A DNA stretch of 64,000 bases. It comes from Planoprotostelium fungivorum. Lineage: Eukaryota > Evosea > Variosea > Cavosteliida > Cavosteliaceae. The stretch covers positions 1 to 64,000 of the forward strand of contig MDYQ01000072.1 in assembly GCA_003024175.1 (NCBI GenBank), given 5' to 3'. Made by a program: the position numbers and the translations under genes. The notes under the pieces are model-generated. The model did no database searches and had not been told where the DNA came from. It was given only the letters and a program-made list of their open reading frames with translations. Positions within the stretch are counted from its first letter, which is position 1, and every line of letters begins with the position of its first letter. Positions 24,248 to 36,142 of this stretch are shown piece by piece.

Positions 24248-25225
24248 TCACTTTTTCGTCTGCGCTTTTCTCATGTCGAGCCAACTCGAGAGGTCGCCAG
24301 AGATGCAGACGGTCTTCTTCTCAGAGTCATCGGGGAAGAAGATGATCTTGCTCTGCGGTCGATCGGTTCCAACACCGATCTCGTAATGTTGCTGATCGAT
24401 GTGCTTATTAGAGTGAGATGGAGGATGAAGATGTGAGACTCACTTTGACGTGATGATCGATGCCGAGAGATTGTAAAGACACTCCTTGACAGATCTTGTT
24501 ACCCACGAGTAGTGTTCCGTCTTTGTAAAGAACTAGACTCGGTGATTCAGATCCTAATGATCGAGATCAGAATGGGAAATGAAGTTGGACATGTCCAACG
24601 ATCTCTCGCTAAGTGACTCACCGACGACATTCATCCAGCAGTCTAAACCCTGAACGACCAATCGAGGTGGGCCGTAAGCATCACTTACGTACTTTCTCGA
24701 TGGACACTCTCCCATCCAGAAATGTTCTCCAGGTGTCGGCCTCCTCTGTGAAATAGACATCTTCTTCTCATTGATCAAGATGGGTTGCTTCATACCCAGC
24801 CCCGCAATGATCTGCGTTCGTGTCAGTTCTCGTTTGGAGATGATTGACAGAGGTGAATACCTCTGCAACTTCTGGTTCAAGTTTGCCTTCCATGAAGATG
24901 GAATATCCAGTCTGTCTCTTGACTGTGGATGGTGATTCGAGATCAGGGTAGCCTGGTGGCCATATCTTTGGCACGTCTGGTGCATATGAATAGTCCCAGA
25001 AGAGGACTTCTGTCTATCGTATCGATCAGAACGTCTTGTATTTTCGCTTCCAATCCTCTCCACCTTTGTTGGTTCGTAATCCACAGCTTCAGGAGGGATC
25101 TGAACGTTCAAAAGCGTCTCAAACAGCTCCTCCATCTCTCTAGGAATGTCCACCGTATGAGACCCACCCTTACCATCGCGATCCTGATCGTTCTTCTGCT
25201 TTGTCTTTGAGTTCTTGACTCCCAT
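24248..25225 (-). CDS. Uncharacterised protein with N-myristoylation-type start
   Basis: Orphan gene of four or more exons whose junctions stay in phase. It starts MGVKNSKTKQKNDQDRDGKG, matching the MGxxxS N-myristoylation pattern followed by a polybasic stretch, as in lipid-anchored membrane proteins. Then come IPREMEELFETLLNVQIPPE, TEVLFWDYSYAPDVPKIWPP, KRQTGYSIFMEGKLEPEVAE, GEHFWMGECPSRKYVSD and PPRLVVQGLDCWMNVVG. The end is SGDLSSWLDMRKAQTKK before TGA at 24248-24250. A 52-base intron joins YEPTK to TEVLFWDY. About 260 residues. The repeated Trp/Tyr/Gly-rich blocks suggest beta structure. I recognise no family. Its 3' end is 73 bases from the katanin stop (convergent). Confidence 0.65.
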
Positions 25226-25570
25226 TGCGATGATGTTGCTGCCCGATCTCCCCTTGTGTGCCTCGCTTCTCGGGTAGAGGCCCGTTGTTCGCAGAAAAGT
25301 TCAGGAGGCTGACAGCTCTTGGCATTTTACAGTGTCACGACCACGGTTCTCTGCTCCCTATTCACTCTGCCTTTTGATCTTAAGAGGAGACCTCACGGGC
25401 CCAGCGATGAGAGAGTGATTGTGCGATATATAGAGCCTCTCTGTCCGACGGTTGTGTCAAGTATTCGTCAGGAGGTAACGTCAGTCACTCTTCACATTCC
25501 TCCATCACAATGCAAACATCATGTTGAAACATCACATCATCGAACTCTGGAATGACTTCTATTTATATTC
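25226..25570. other. Short intergenic region
   Basis: Lies between the orphan gene start and the NDUFS1 3' end, both on the minus strand. I see no Mo-bis-MGD-type sequence that could extend the NDUFS1 gene and no other supported frame. Confidence 0.5.
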
Positions 25571-26577
25571 TCAAGCATTGGCGACCTGCACTTCTCTCTG
25601 TTCCTTCATCTCGTTGTTGATGGGCTTGGTCTCGCCGCACATGCAGTCATTGCAGACACCCTCCACCACTGTCTCTCCCGCCGGCTGGTATTGGTAAGAC
25701 TTTTCGGTGATGGCTCCGACGGGGCACAAGTCTACAACGTTGCCAGAGATGGGCGAGTCGACGAGCTGCTGGATGTAAGATCCGATCTCGGTGGCGTTTC
25801 CTCTTCCAGTGGTACCGAGGACGGGCACCTTGGCGATCTGACGACGAATCAGGTCATTCGAATGGAGATCGGATGGAAATGCACCTCTGTGGCGAAACGA
25901 ACGCAACGCGTGCAGTGGATGCAACGGGTCATGATGGTCTTGATTACGGGTCCAAAGTCCTTGTCTTCGACGGCTCTCTTGTACTCGTAGAATCTTCCTC
26001 TCTGGCTTCCAAAGAGCTGAGCTTGATCTTGGAGATCGCAGCAACCTACCGAAAGATGAGACGAAAATGAAGTGATGATGGATCGGAGGTGATGTGATTG
26101 GAATGTAATTACCTCCTTGGTCACAAATGGGACAGTCGAGAGGGTGGTTGGCCAAAAGGAATTCCATGACTCCTATCGACGTTTGAGTCAACGACACAAG
26201 CATCATATCGTACCTTCTCTGGCCTTCTTCACCATCACCGTGTTGGTGTAGACCTTCATACCGGGCACAACGGGCATGGCACAAGAAGCCTGAGGCTTTG
26301 GGCTCTTGGCCACCTCCACGAGACACATTCTGCAGTTACCCGCGATGGACAACTCTTCGTGGTAACAGAATCGAGGGATCTCAATACCAATACTCTCACA
26401 GGCCTGGAGAATGGTCGAACCTTGAACGGCTCTGACCTTTCGGTTGTTGATTTCCAGCTCGACCATAGGTCGAGGGGGTGCCTTCTGTGCCTGAGTGGCG
26501 GCCGTCGAATTGAAACGAGCGGACAGACGTCCGGTCGATGTGAATGGCTTCGTGATAGACGGGAGACCTCTATGCAT
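25571..26577 (-). CDS. NDUFS1: Complex I 75 kDa subunit, Fe-S domain only
   Basis: N-terminal iron-sulfur module of NADH dehydrogenase subunit NDUFS1/Nad11/NuoG, mitochondrial matrix arm. It opens with a Ser/Arg-rich targeting peptide ([20 protein letters not shown]). The 2Fe-2S N1b site is [20 protein letters not shown] plus ASCAMP; the N5 site is [12 protein letters not shown] joined to CCDLQDQ; the N4 site is [15 protein letters not shown] with DLCPVGAI. The last exon runs past [20 protein letters not shown] to [11 protein letters not shown], and a stop at 25571 follows VQVANA. The large molybdopterin-oxidoreductase-like half (~450 residues) normally following GALTSKP is absent, and the 345 bases downstream do not encode it. 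About 260 residues against ~700 in typical eukaryotes. Confidence 0.9.
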
Positions 26578-26714
26578 GGTGATGTGTGACCGATGGATGA
26601 GATGAACTGCTTTTGTCCCGTTGTTTGTGATGAAATTTTGAATTTATTATATTTATCAAAGAAAAAGGTCGGATATACATTTTGAGAAGACCTGGTGATT
26701 GGAAGGGAGGCACC
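26578..26714. promoter_or_regulatory. Divergent promoter NDUFS1 / RRP5
   Basis: A 137-base spacer between outward-facing genes, AT-rich around 26633-26655 (TTTGAATTTATTATATTTAT). No defined motif beyond that. Confidence 0.4.
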
Positions 26715-29700
26715 ATGGCGAAAGATATCGAAACGAAGAAGAGGTGACAGATGAATATTCTGTTTCGTGATGTGATGTGATTGAGATCATGTGATTGACA
26801 CCGATCGACAGCAGTGAATCGACACAGAACACAGATAAGAAGAGGAAGATAGACAGGTGAGTTCTCATCTGATTTCACCCATTTCGATTGCATCACCCAT
26901 CACTGTATCACCCATCACTGTATCACATCATGGCCTAACACCTACATCAGTTATGAGGACGAAGATCTGCCCAGAGGTGTCGATAAGAAGAAGAAATCGA
27001 CGACAAAACCCGTGAAAAAGCCCCTCTTAGAAGTCGAAGACTTGTTCGGTTCCAAGGAAACAGCAAAGGAAGACAAAGCTCCCGCCAAGAAGGCCAAGAA
27101 GGCTCCAAAAGAGAAAGAAGTCGAGAAGAAACCAAAGAAAACCGAGAAAGGTGATGATCGATCATTGTCTCATCCGTGTACTCTATCATCTCGATGACAC
27201 CATCTGACTCGATCACCAGCACGAAAGGATCTGTCTGACGATGAAGCTGCTGATCCAGAGGAGAAGGAGGTCAATGCATTCTTCCGAATGAGCACCAAGC
27301 CACCCACCTCTGCAGTAGAGATCACCCACAGAAAGTTGTCCCCCGGCACTCTCGTCTTAGGAACCGTCGCACAGATCAACCATGCCGATCTGTCCATCAC
27401 CCTGCCCGGACATCTGAAGGGTGAGCGGATCACATCATCCACCATCGCAACCCATCGTCTTCCTGACACATCCTCTCATCTCACACGAACGACCGTCGAC
27501 CATGCATCATCTCATCATCTCCATCATCCATCACGACTCATCCTCCACAGGTTACCTTCATATCACAGAGATATCGACACCCCTCTCCAACATCATCGCC
27601 GCCGCCGCGACCGGCCAGGATGTACAAGTGCCCAAGCTGACCGATCTCTATCGCCTCGGCATGTACGTCCACGTCATCGTGACAAAGATCGACACAGCGA
27701 GCGAACAATTTCGCATCGAGCTATCGGCCAAGCCCGAACTCGTGAACGCTAGACTGCAGGCCAGTCACCTCACCGCAGGGAGAATCATCGTGGCCGCCGT
27801 GGACAGCATCGAAGAGAAGGGCTACGGACTACAACTGGGCGTCGACGGTGTCGACACTTTCATCTTGAAAGATCAAGTTGAAAAGGAGGAATATTCTACG
27901 AACAAGTGGGGCAACGAAGGGAGGAGACCACAGAAGGGAGAGTTGCTGCCCGTAATCATCACAGAGAAGAAGGGAAGAGTCGTCAAAGTCAGTTTGAAAT
28001 GGGACAAGATTCAACAACACACGACAAAAGAGGAAGATGTCTTAACGATGGACACTCTCTACCCCGGTATGTTGGTACGAGCCAAGGTGAATTTTTCCGA
28101 GAAATTTTTGGCGGAAAACTGACGTGAACAGGTCAACGAAGTTCTGGACAACGGTTTGTTCTTGAATTTTCTTGGATATTTCGTGGGTACAGTGCACAGG
28201 GATGTCATGCTGGAGGGGAGTGCACAGAAGTCAGAGAAGGTGAAGGCGAGAATTTTGTCCATCAACTACGAGACGAAACAAATCACCCTGGGAACGAAGA
28301 AGCACCTCACCTCTTTCGTCACTTGGTCACCCGAAAACGTGAGTCCACATTTCCCGCCAATTTTTTTGCGATCTTCCCGCCAAAATGTTTATCATTTTCC
28401 CGCCAAAAATTTTCTCACACGCCGACAGATGAAAGTGGGAGACCGAGTGAAGGGTAGAGTCTTGGTCATCCACAAATCTTACGCACTGTTGCGTATCGAT
28501 GGGTCCAAACCACCCCAGACTGCCTTCCTCGGCGGAACTTACGAGGACACGTACAAGCCGGGACAAGACGTTCCATTGAGAGTCATCCATTTCGAATACA
28601 CGAGCGGATTCCTCGGAGTTTCCGACAAGAAGGAAGTCTTAGAACAACCCCTCATGACTGCCGATGACCTCAAACCCGGTCAACGCATCACGGCCAAGGT
28701 GACACACCTTCACATCTCCTTCCCCTCCATACGTACACACCTTCTCACTCTCTACAACAGATCAAATCGATCAACCCAAAGGGAATTGAAGTCAACATCA
28801 CGGCGAAGATTTCGGGTTTCATACCCAACTACCACATCTCCGACGCACAGCTGTCTGCCGACGTCATCTCGAAGAAGTTTCACGTCGGTCAGTCCATCGC
28901 CGTGCGAGTTCTGTTCATCCGTGGCATGACCAACATCCACTTGACGCACAGAGAATCCCTCGTGAAGACGATTCTGCCCACCATCGGGACAGAGGAAGAG
29001 GTCAAGGCTGACGTCGTCACTCTGGGTTGGATACAGAAGGTGTGGGAGATTTCAGCGAGATTTCGCGGAATTTTGTGAGGATGACACGGGTAGGTTTCAC
29101 CCCAAAAGTGTTACATTGGAATGTGGGGAGAGCTTCACGGTGTAGTCAATCGAAGCGGTGGAGAGAGTTTCGAAGACTTGTACACTCGAGGAAAGGTGAG
29201 AAATCTACGAGAAATATATAGGAAAATCTCTGGAAAGATGTGAGGCTAAATATAGATCAGGTTCTCAAAGTCAGAGTCCTCGGTTTCGGCCCGGAGAAAA
29301 AGTACGTACGTCTCAGCTTCGACACACAAGTTACCGGGAAATCGAAGAAATCCGAGGAAAAGGTCGAGGAAATTCCCGAGGAACAGAACGAACCGACGAC
29401 GGGGCCCAGACCCATCGCCGGCCAGATCACTGAGGGACAGGCGAGAAAATTCTCAGAAATATCCCAGAACATTCTCTGACTTTTCCGCAGGTGATCGGCA
29501 AGACGATCAGGGGTAACATCGAAGGTTTCCGCGTGAAATTACCCGGAAATTTCATCGCATTCCTGGCCAAGCATCACCTGTCAGACTACAACGATCACGT
29601 GGACCCTCTCTTCCGTCTGTACACCGATAAGAACTTCCCCCAACTTGTAGTACTGAGAGCGAAAGACGAGAATTACTTAGTATCAGCCAAACCTTCCCTC

Positions 29701-32140
29701 GTGTGGGCCGCACAAAACAAATGGATACCAGAAAAGTGAGCGTTGTAGATCGATTCTGGTATTAATTTCGACATAAAGCCGTGATGACATGAAGGACGAT
29801 ACGTACTACGTAGGTTACGTCGCTGCCATCAAGCACACGAGCTCCCTCGACGTTCGATTCTTAGAAGACGTGAGAGGACACATCGCGGCGTCGAGACTTC
29901 CCGCCAAATTCAATATTCGAAATGTGGCGCTCGGCACGACGCTCTACGTCAGGATCGGTAAGAAATTAGACGACGGCGGCATCGCTCTCTCCCTCAGGCC
30001 AGAGGGCCCACACGACCATTACGGCCTGCCCGATTTATTCAGAGAAAGTTCCGAGATATTTCCGAGAAAGGTCCAGCAGGGTGACAGATTGAAAGTGAAG
30101 GTGGAGGGTAAGAGGGAGCCCGGCGTCTACAACGCGACGACGGAAGAAGGAGGCGGTGAGAATTCGAGGAAAAGAGGAAATTTCTGAGAAGATTCAGCCG
30201 TGTTATTGTCCAAGACGGAAGTGGAGGGAGAAGTAGAAGCGACCGTTGTAGATTGCCACTCTGCCGCCATCGTTCTGACAACAGACGAGAGACCCAACCT
30301 CAAGAGTGAGAATATTCTCAGAATTTTCCGAGATATTTCTCGATCCATTTCCCGGAATTTTCTGAACGAGAGGACAGAGAAGCTCGTCACGGGCCAGAAG
30401 AGGACGGTCACCGTTATCGATCTCATCACCGACCACTACCTGTTACTCTCCCGCAAGGGTGACCGTGGAATAGGTTACGCTCCCACCCGCACCACCCATT
30501 CCTTGAGAAATCCACGCGACTACTACAAGGTTGGAGACGCTGTCGACGTCGACATCATCGAAGGAGAAGGTCAACTCTTCTTCGAAGTCAGGAAGACCAT
30601 CGCAATGAAAGAGAGGGACATGAGAAAACAAGAGAGTAAGGGAGAAGTGAGAGGAGAAGAAGAGGGAGAAGAGAAGGAAGAGGTAAAGGTGGACAACGAG
30701 AAGAAGAGGAAGGGAGAAGAAGAAGGAAAACCAGCGAAGAAGGCAAAGGTCGAGGAGGAAGAAGAAGAAGACGAGAGCATGTATGTCGACAAATCAGAGA
30801 CTGTCGACACGAAGACGAAGACTATGACCGTACCATCCACTGAGGAAGAAGGTGGAGGAAGAGTTTTCCCGCCAAAATTGACGTTCGATCGCAGGAGAAG
30901 AAGAGGTGGCTGAGGAAGACTTGGCAGAAGAAGCCATGACCTCGAAGGAGAAGAAAATGACGGCCAGAGAGAAGAGAGCAGAGAAGAAGAAGGAGGAGGC
31001 TGCCATCGCCGAGGTAAGATCTCTCCTTTGAATGCATAGATCTCGTGGAACGATTCGATGCTGAGATGTGATAGAAAGAAGAGGCCAAGTTGGAGGGCAC
31101 ACCACAGACGGCGGCCGATTTCGAGAGGATGTTGCTGTCTTCACCGGACAGTGCTTATCTCTGGGTTCAATACATGGCTTTCTGCGTGAGTTTCCACATA
31201 CAAACCCTCCGAAAACAACATTTGCACCGATATTCCCCCGAAAATCGTCATATATATTGATTGTTTAGGTATCTACAACGGACATCGAAAAGGCCAGAAA
31301 AGTCGCCGAACGCGCCACGAAGGTGAAATTTCAGACAATTCTCCTCTTCTCAACTCTTCCAGTCCATGTCTTCCCGCCAAAAGGAGAAGGTCGACGTGTG
31401 GGTGGCCAGAATCAATTTGGAACACCTCTACGGTGATGATGAGTCGACTCAGAAGATCATGAACGAGGCCATCCAATACAACGACCCCCTCCAGATCTAC
31501 CTGCGAGTATTAGAGGCTTACGCTGCCTCTGGTGAAACGGAGGTGATCTACAGAGTTGTAGATGGAGGGATACTGAAGGATGGATCAGAAGCAGGGTAAA
31601 CTGTTCGAGAAGGTGCTGAAGAAGCACAAGGAGGAAGAGGGAGTGTGGATGAAGTATCTCGAGTACCTGTTGACCAGCGAACAATCGAACAAGTGTAAAG
31701 AGGCACTGGATAGAGCTCTCCGTTGCATCCCAAAGAACAAACGTGCGTCTCATTTGCATCTGCGATGGTGCATCACATCATCGAATCACAAATCATCATG
31801 ATTACTGACATCGACATCAGATGTAGAGACCATCAGTCGTTACGCCCAATTAGAGTATAAGCACGGAACCGTAGAGAGGGCCCGAACTGTCTTCGAGGGT
31901 GTTCTGTCTAATTTCCCAAAGAGATCGGATGTGTGGAATGTTTACTTGGACAAAGAGATTCAAGTCGGAGACATCCAATACACGAGGAGGCTCTTGGATA
32001 GAATCACGAGTCTCAAGTTATCATCGAAGACCATGAAGACCTTCTTTAAGAGGTTCATGGCGTTCGAGAAGGAGAACGGAGACGAAGAGAGCGTAGAGGG
32101 AGTCAGACAGAAGGCCATCAAGTACGTCGAGGCCAAATAA
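26715..32140 (+). CDS. PDCD11: rRNA biogenesis protein RRP5 (PDCD11)
   Basis: Large nucleolar RNA-binding protein needed for cleavage of pre-rRNA on both 18S and 5.8S pathways. The start MAKDIETKKR is followed by a Lys/Glu-rich segment, then a long array of S1 RNA-binding folds, for example RKLSPGTLVLGTVAQINHAD, GRIIVAAVDSIEEKGYGLQL, MKVGDRVKGRVLVIHKSYAL and GIEVNITAKISGFIPNYHI-like exons. A Glu/Lys-rich linker (30640-30990) precedes the C-terminal HAT/TPR repeats: LLSSPDSAYLWVQYMAFC, KVDVWVARINLEHLYGDDES, EGVWMKYLEYLLTSEQSNKC, HGTVERARTVFEGVLSNFPK and SDVWNVYLDKEIQVGD. The end is QKAIKYVEAK. Domain order and size match the family. There are many introns, several rich in TTCCCGCCAAAA and GAGAATATTCTC-type words. 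Confidence 0.95.
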
Positions 32141-32325
32141 AGACCTCATGCTGTTCGTGTGAGAGGAAAGGAAAAATGATTTAATTGAATTTATTTGGAA
32201 ATATCGAGCGCTGTTTCTTTTGACACGGCAGACAGATGAACTGGATGATTCCAAGGAGGATTCAGACACAGGACAGCGTTTCGATTTATAGACAGTTCCG
32301 CTCATAAACTCCAACCATACAAACC

Positions 32326-32974
32326 ATGAGGTCAGCCATCATCGCCATCTTATTTGTGTCCGCCGTGTGTGCCTTCGAAATCCAACCCGAAGACCTCCGC
32401 TTCATCGTCGATGTTAGAGGAGCCAATATCACCTGTCCCGCCAACTGTGGCAACCCCGACAGCAAGTACTGCGTCTGGAATCCTCTCATCCAAGACACCT
32501 GCGCCTTGACTTTCCCTAATGAGAAGAGGAGAGCGGACATCCAGTGTCCATGTGGTTGGTCCACAGCTCCCTGTGTCTTCGATCCCAAATGTGAGAATCA
32601 TATCGATCGGCGCGACATTAAAACAAACAGCCGGCCAATACGTCTGCTCGTGCAAGAAGGCCAACGCCGATGGATCGTGTGGAACGAAGAAAGAGTGTCC
32701 TTGCGGTTACTCCACCGATCCATGTGTCTTCGATGCCAAAAGTGAGAGAATCATCACAATCGATTGATGTGAAATTAAAACAAACAGCCGGCCAATACAT
32801 CTGCTCGTGCAAGAAGCCCAACGCTGACGGATCATGTGAGACGAAGAAGGAGTGTCCTTGCGGATATTCAACTGATCCATGTGTCTTCGATCGCAAATGT
32901 GAGTCCAAACATACTCATCATACGCTGACCATCTTCTAGCCGGCCAATACAAATGCCCGTGCAAAAAGTGTTGA
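32326..32974 (+). CDS. Secreted cysteine-rich protein with tandemly duplicated exons
   Basis: Signal peptide MRSAIIAILFVSAVCA, then a Cys-rich ectodomain. Exon 1 ends CPCGWSTAPCVFDPK. Two near-identical internal exons follow, each encoding SGQYVCSCKKANADGSC then KKECPCGYSTDPCVFDAK, and a short last exon gives SGQYKCPCKKC before TGA at 32972-32974. Each exon is preceded by a 40-47 base intron, and two of those end in the identical AAACAG followed by CCGGCCAATAC, so exon and intron were copied together. All introns sit in the same phase, so a copy can be gained or lost without a frameshift. The CxCxK / CPCG pattern suggests a disulfide-rich adhesion or matrix protein; no named family is recognised. 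Confidence 0.8.
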
Positions 32975-33951
32975 GACAATAAATCGAATGTCATCACGTC
33001 CCATCATGTTCACATCTCGAGCTCTCATATCCTCTCGATCTGATCCACACAGTGCACATATCAGAACCTCCATCCATGTCCTCCGATCATGGGACTGCCT
33101 GTCCTGTCGTGTGACCCACCAACGGAACAAAGGAAAATTTCCAGCGAAGGAAAAAAAGGAAAATAACGACACGCGGGAACATCTATTGATCAGTATTCGG
33201 AGGTCAACACCCTCCGCTGCCAGTCTGGCCACCTCGTTTGTACAATTCCGGTGCTTCACCATGGCAACCAACATTCGAAATAGGGCTGAGGACCATTGAC
33301 CTTCAGGACTGGGTCAAACTGTTCTTGGAAAATTCTGGTGGAGCGTTGACTCGGACTTGGACTCCAGCTTGTACTCGGACTTGGACTCATCGGACTGGGA
33401 ATAGGACTAGGACCATCAGCTCGTGGAGTGGTCCAATTTTGAACCGATGAACAAGAACTACGCTGGACAACTGATCTGTCGAATGGTTGGTGAATAACAC
33501 AGAGCTGGGTTATTCACGTTCGAACATGGACTAGAGAGACCGAAGCTGTAGATATCTGAGGGAAGATGATAGTCACCTTCAGAGGGGACCTCGGGTGCCT
33601 GTTGATGTCCAGACGCTTCTGATTGAGTGGTGTTGATATGTTACACGTAGAAGTTTCTTTGACTCTTCATGGCATCCCCAGGCTCTGATCACGGTCTACT
33701 CTTTCAGGTCAATGATGGTGTCAAACCTCAAATCTTTACTTCGTCCTCCTTATCCTATCGTTCTCGTTATGAAGCCAAAATGTGAAGAGGAACAAGAATG
33801 AGACAGAATACAATATCAAGGTACTTTATACAGTCTCTCTGTCTTGATAACCCTAGACCCTCCATTCTCTTGGCTGCAGCTCTTCTTCTCCCTGCATCAT
33901 CATCAGCATCGTTCCACACGATCCATCATCGCACAAGTCGAAGAGGTGTTC
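32975..33951. other. About 1 kb without a supported gene
   Basis: Short frames at 32988-33450 show no motif. At 33345-33410 a GGACTTGGACT-type imperfect tandem repeat occurs. The right half (33500-33950) is plain sequence. Convergent 3' flanks of the Cys-rich and vWA genes meet here. Confidence 0.4.
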
Positions 33952-36109
33952 TCACCCGTCCTCTTTACCCTTCTTGGTGGGTGATGACGGACTGTCTGCT
34001 TTTCGTATGTAGCTGTTCACGATGCGGGCTGTTGTTCTGGCGGCATACACAGCCTCTTCTTTCTGGTACTCTGTGAGATATCCAGTTAAAATCGGTCGGT
34101 CGTTGTAGATCGGTCGATCGCTCAGCTCGCGCGGATCCACTGATCAAAAAGTCAGATTTTTCGTAGAATTTTTGCGCGGGAGAATATTTTGAGAAGATTG
34201 TGGCGGGAAACCGACTCACGTGAGGCGGTGATGGTGCCAGCCGGTCGTTCGACGAGGTACATAGACGAGAATGCGTGACACCTGTGAATGGCCGAAGCCA
34301 CGTCACTTGTCGTTTTCGACTGCGTGAGGCCGTCGCAGCATCTACAACGAGTCAATCACAGGTCGACTTCTCTTCTCACCTCCTTATGTCTGCCTCTAAC
34401 TCCATGCAGTAGGTACTCTCCGCAGAAGATGACTTTCGTATCCTCTTAAGAGCCTTCATGAGTGTCTCTCTCGCCGCCGATCTCGCTTGCCCCTGACCTT
34501 CTCCCTCTGTTCGAAATAAATCCTCCACGTTCGATTTTATTTCTCACCTCGTGAAGTCTGCAGGGCTTGCGCGGCAGATTGTATGGCGATGGCTGTCGTC
34601 CATCGGTTGATCTGCTCGTCTAAATCCATTGGAATCCACTTCGCCTGCGCTGCCATCGGTCGGGAGATGTGTGCTCGTGCGGTGTGGATTTCAGACTGTC
34701 TTCGGTGTCACAGAGATGATGAGACGTCCGTGATGAAGAATGGATGATGATGGTGATGGGATGTCTGTGATGACGAAAGAGAGTCGAGAGTCATGTGATG
34801 ATGTTGTCGTGTTTCGTGTGAGGGAGATGATGATGATGATGAAGTGATGTATGACTTCACCTCTTTCGTCTGTGGATTCGTGAGGGTGACTCGAAAGGTG
34901 ACCAGGTCGTGACGGTCAACGGGTACCCCTATGTTTCGAACGCTGAACCGATAGAGTATAGTCCTGTGATCTCCTTGCCTGGTAGCACCCGCTGGTATCA
35001 CGTAATCTTTACACGCTTTCACTTCTTGCATCTGCCAAAATACATTGAGTCGGGCTCGAAATTTCGGTCCGGCTCAATCTTTCGAGACGGGCACGATCGA
35101 TCGAGCCGGCACGAAACATCGTGACGCCTCACCTTCAACGGGGTGCACAATTCGATGATTCTACACCCCTCGTGAGCTTGTATTCGAACTGAGATGTCGT
35201 ACGCGGTCGTGTGTAATATCCCCGATAGAACCTACAGCCTCAGTATTTTTCCGAAATATTCCGCCTACCTCCCCGAATGTGGAACTGATGTTCGAAAATC
35301 GAGGCACGTAATAATAGACACCGTCGACAGATGTGAGGGCGATGGATTGCAATAGCGCCGAATCATGATCATCACCGAAGCCAAAAGTATGGATGGTGGC
35401 CTGTGAAGGCACCGGCAGGTTCTTCACGGAACCCTCTAGATCTTCTCCTCTTAAACCGACGTTGGCGAGTCCGTCCGTCAATAACATGACGGCTGCCATC
35501 GATGGTGCATCGTCTATGTCTTGGTCTATGAATTGATTCCTCTCGTAGCAAGATGAGAGGATGCTGAGCGTGAAACTGAGGGCCTCCGAGATGTTGGTCG
35601 ATCCAGATGGGGTCAAGTTTTTGATGCACTCGATCAGTTGTCCTTCGTTTTCTTCGGTTAGAGGGACGAAGCCTGGGGTAGCTGTCTCGGCATGCGTGCT
35701 GAATCGCACGAGACAGAATCGATGGGGGACTTGTGAATTTGATTCCCGGCTGAGGCGGTGGACCATGTATTGAAGAGTGGCTTGGACATGGGCGAGCTTG
35801 TTTTGATCTTTCATAGAGGATGATACATCCACCGCGACAATGAAATCGGTCGGGGTAGGTTCTGGTCGCTTTGAACCTGTGATCTCGGTGAGTTTATGTC
35901 TTTCCGATAGAAGGGTGATGTTGTGTGACGAGATTGAACGGATAATCATGAATGGAACAGAGATGAATGAGGAGAATAGGACCTGAGGATTTGATCTGAA
36001 GCATGCCGTAGAGTTCTCCGACTTCTCCACACGGAAAATGGTCTCTCTCCACCGTGCACCGCAGCTCAACGATCCCCCGATCTTCTTCTGATCCTTCCGT
36101 CCGTTTCAT
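33952..36109 (-). CDS. von Willebrand factor A domain protein with Vwaint-type C-terminal region
   Basis: Probably a cytosolic vWA protein of the plant/protist WAV3 or VIT-like group. It starts MKRTEGSEEDRGIVELRCTV with a short N-terminal beta region. The vWA domain has an intact MIDAS metal site: FIVAVDVSSSM, SGSTNISEAL and VMLLTDGLANVG. Other vWA blocks are HRFCLVRFSTHAETATPGFV and TIHTFGFGDDHDSALLQSIA. C-terminal exons give HRTILYRFSVRNIGVPVDRH and, at 34656-34400, DEQINRWTTAIAIQSAAQAL with SSSAESTYCMELEADIRRC, the helical Vwaint pattern. The end is SPSSPTKKGKEDG. The C-terminal piece could be read as a separate gene from an internal ATG at 34656; joining is preferred because it completes the family layout. 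No transmembrane segment is seen. Confidence 0.78.
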
Positions 36110-36142
36110 CGTCGTCTGTAGGTGATGTGTCTTGTCTATGAA

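Noticed and set aside
25733-25745. ATCTACAACG-like word in NDUFS1
   Set aside because: Encodes the conserved NVVDLCP residues, so it is coding chance and not a member of the intronic set.
26570-26896. Minus-strand frames upstream of NDUFS1
   Set aside because: They overlap the RRP5 first exons and promoter on the other strand and lack motifs.
33345-33410. GGACTTGGACT-type repeats as a gene or binding array
   Set aside because: Short, imperfect, in a region without coding signal; treated as simple sequence.
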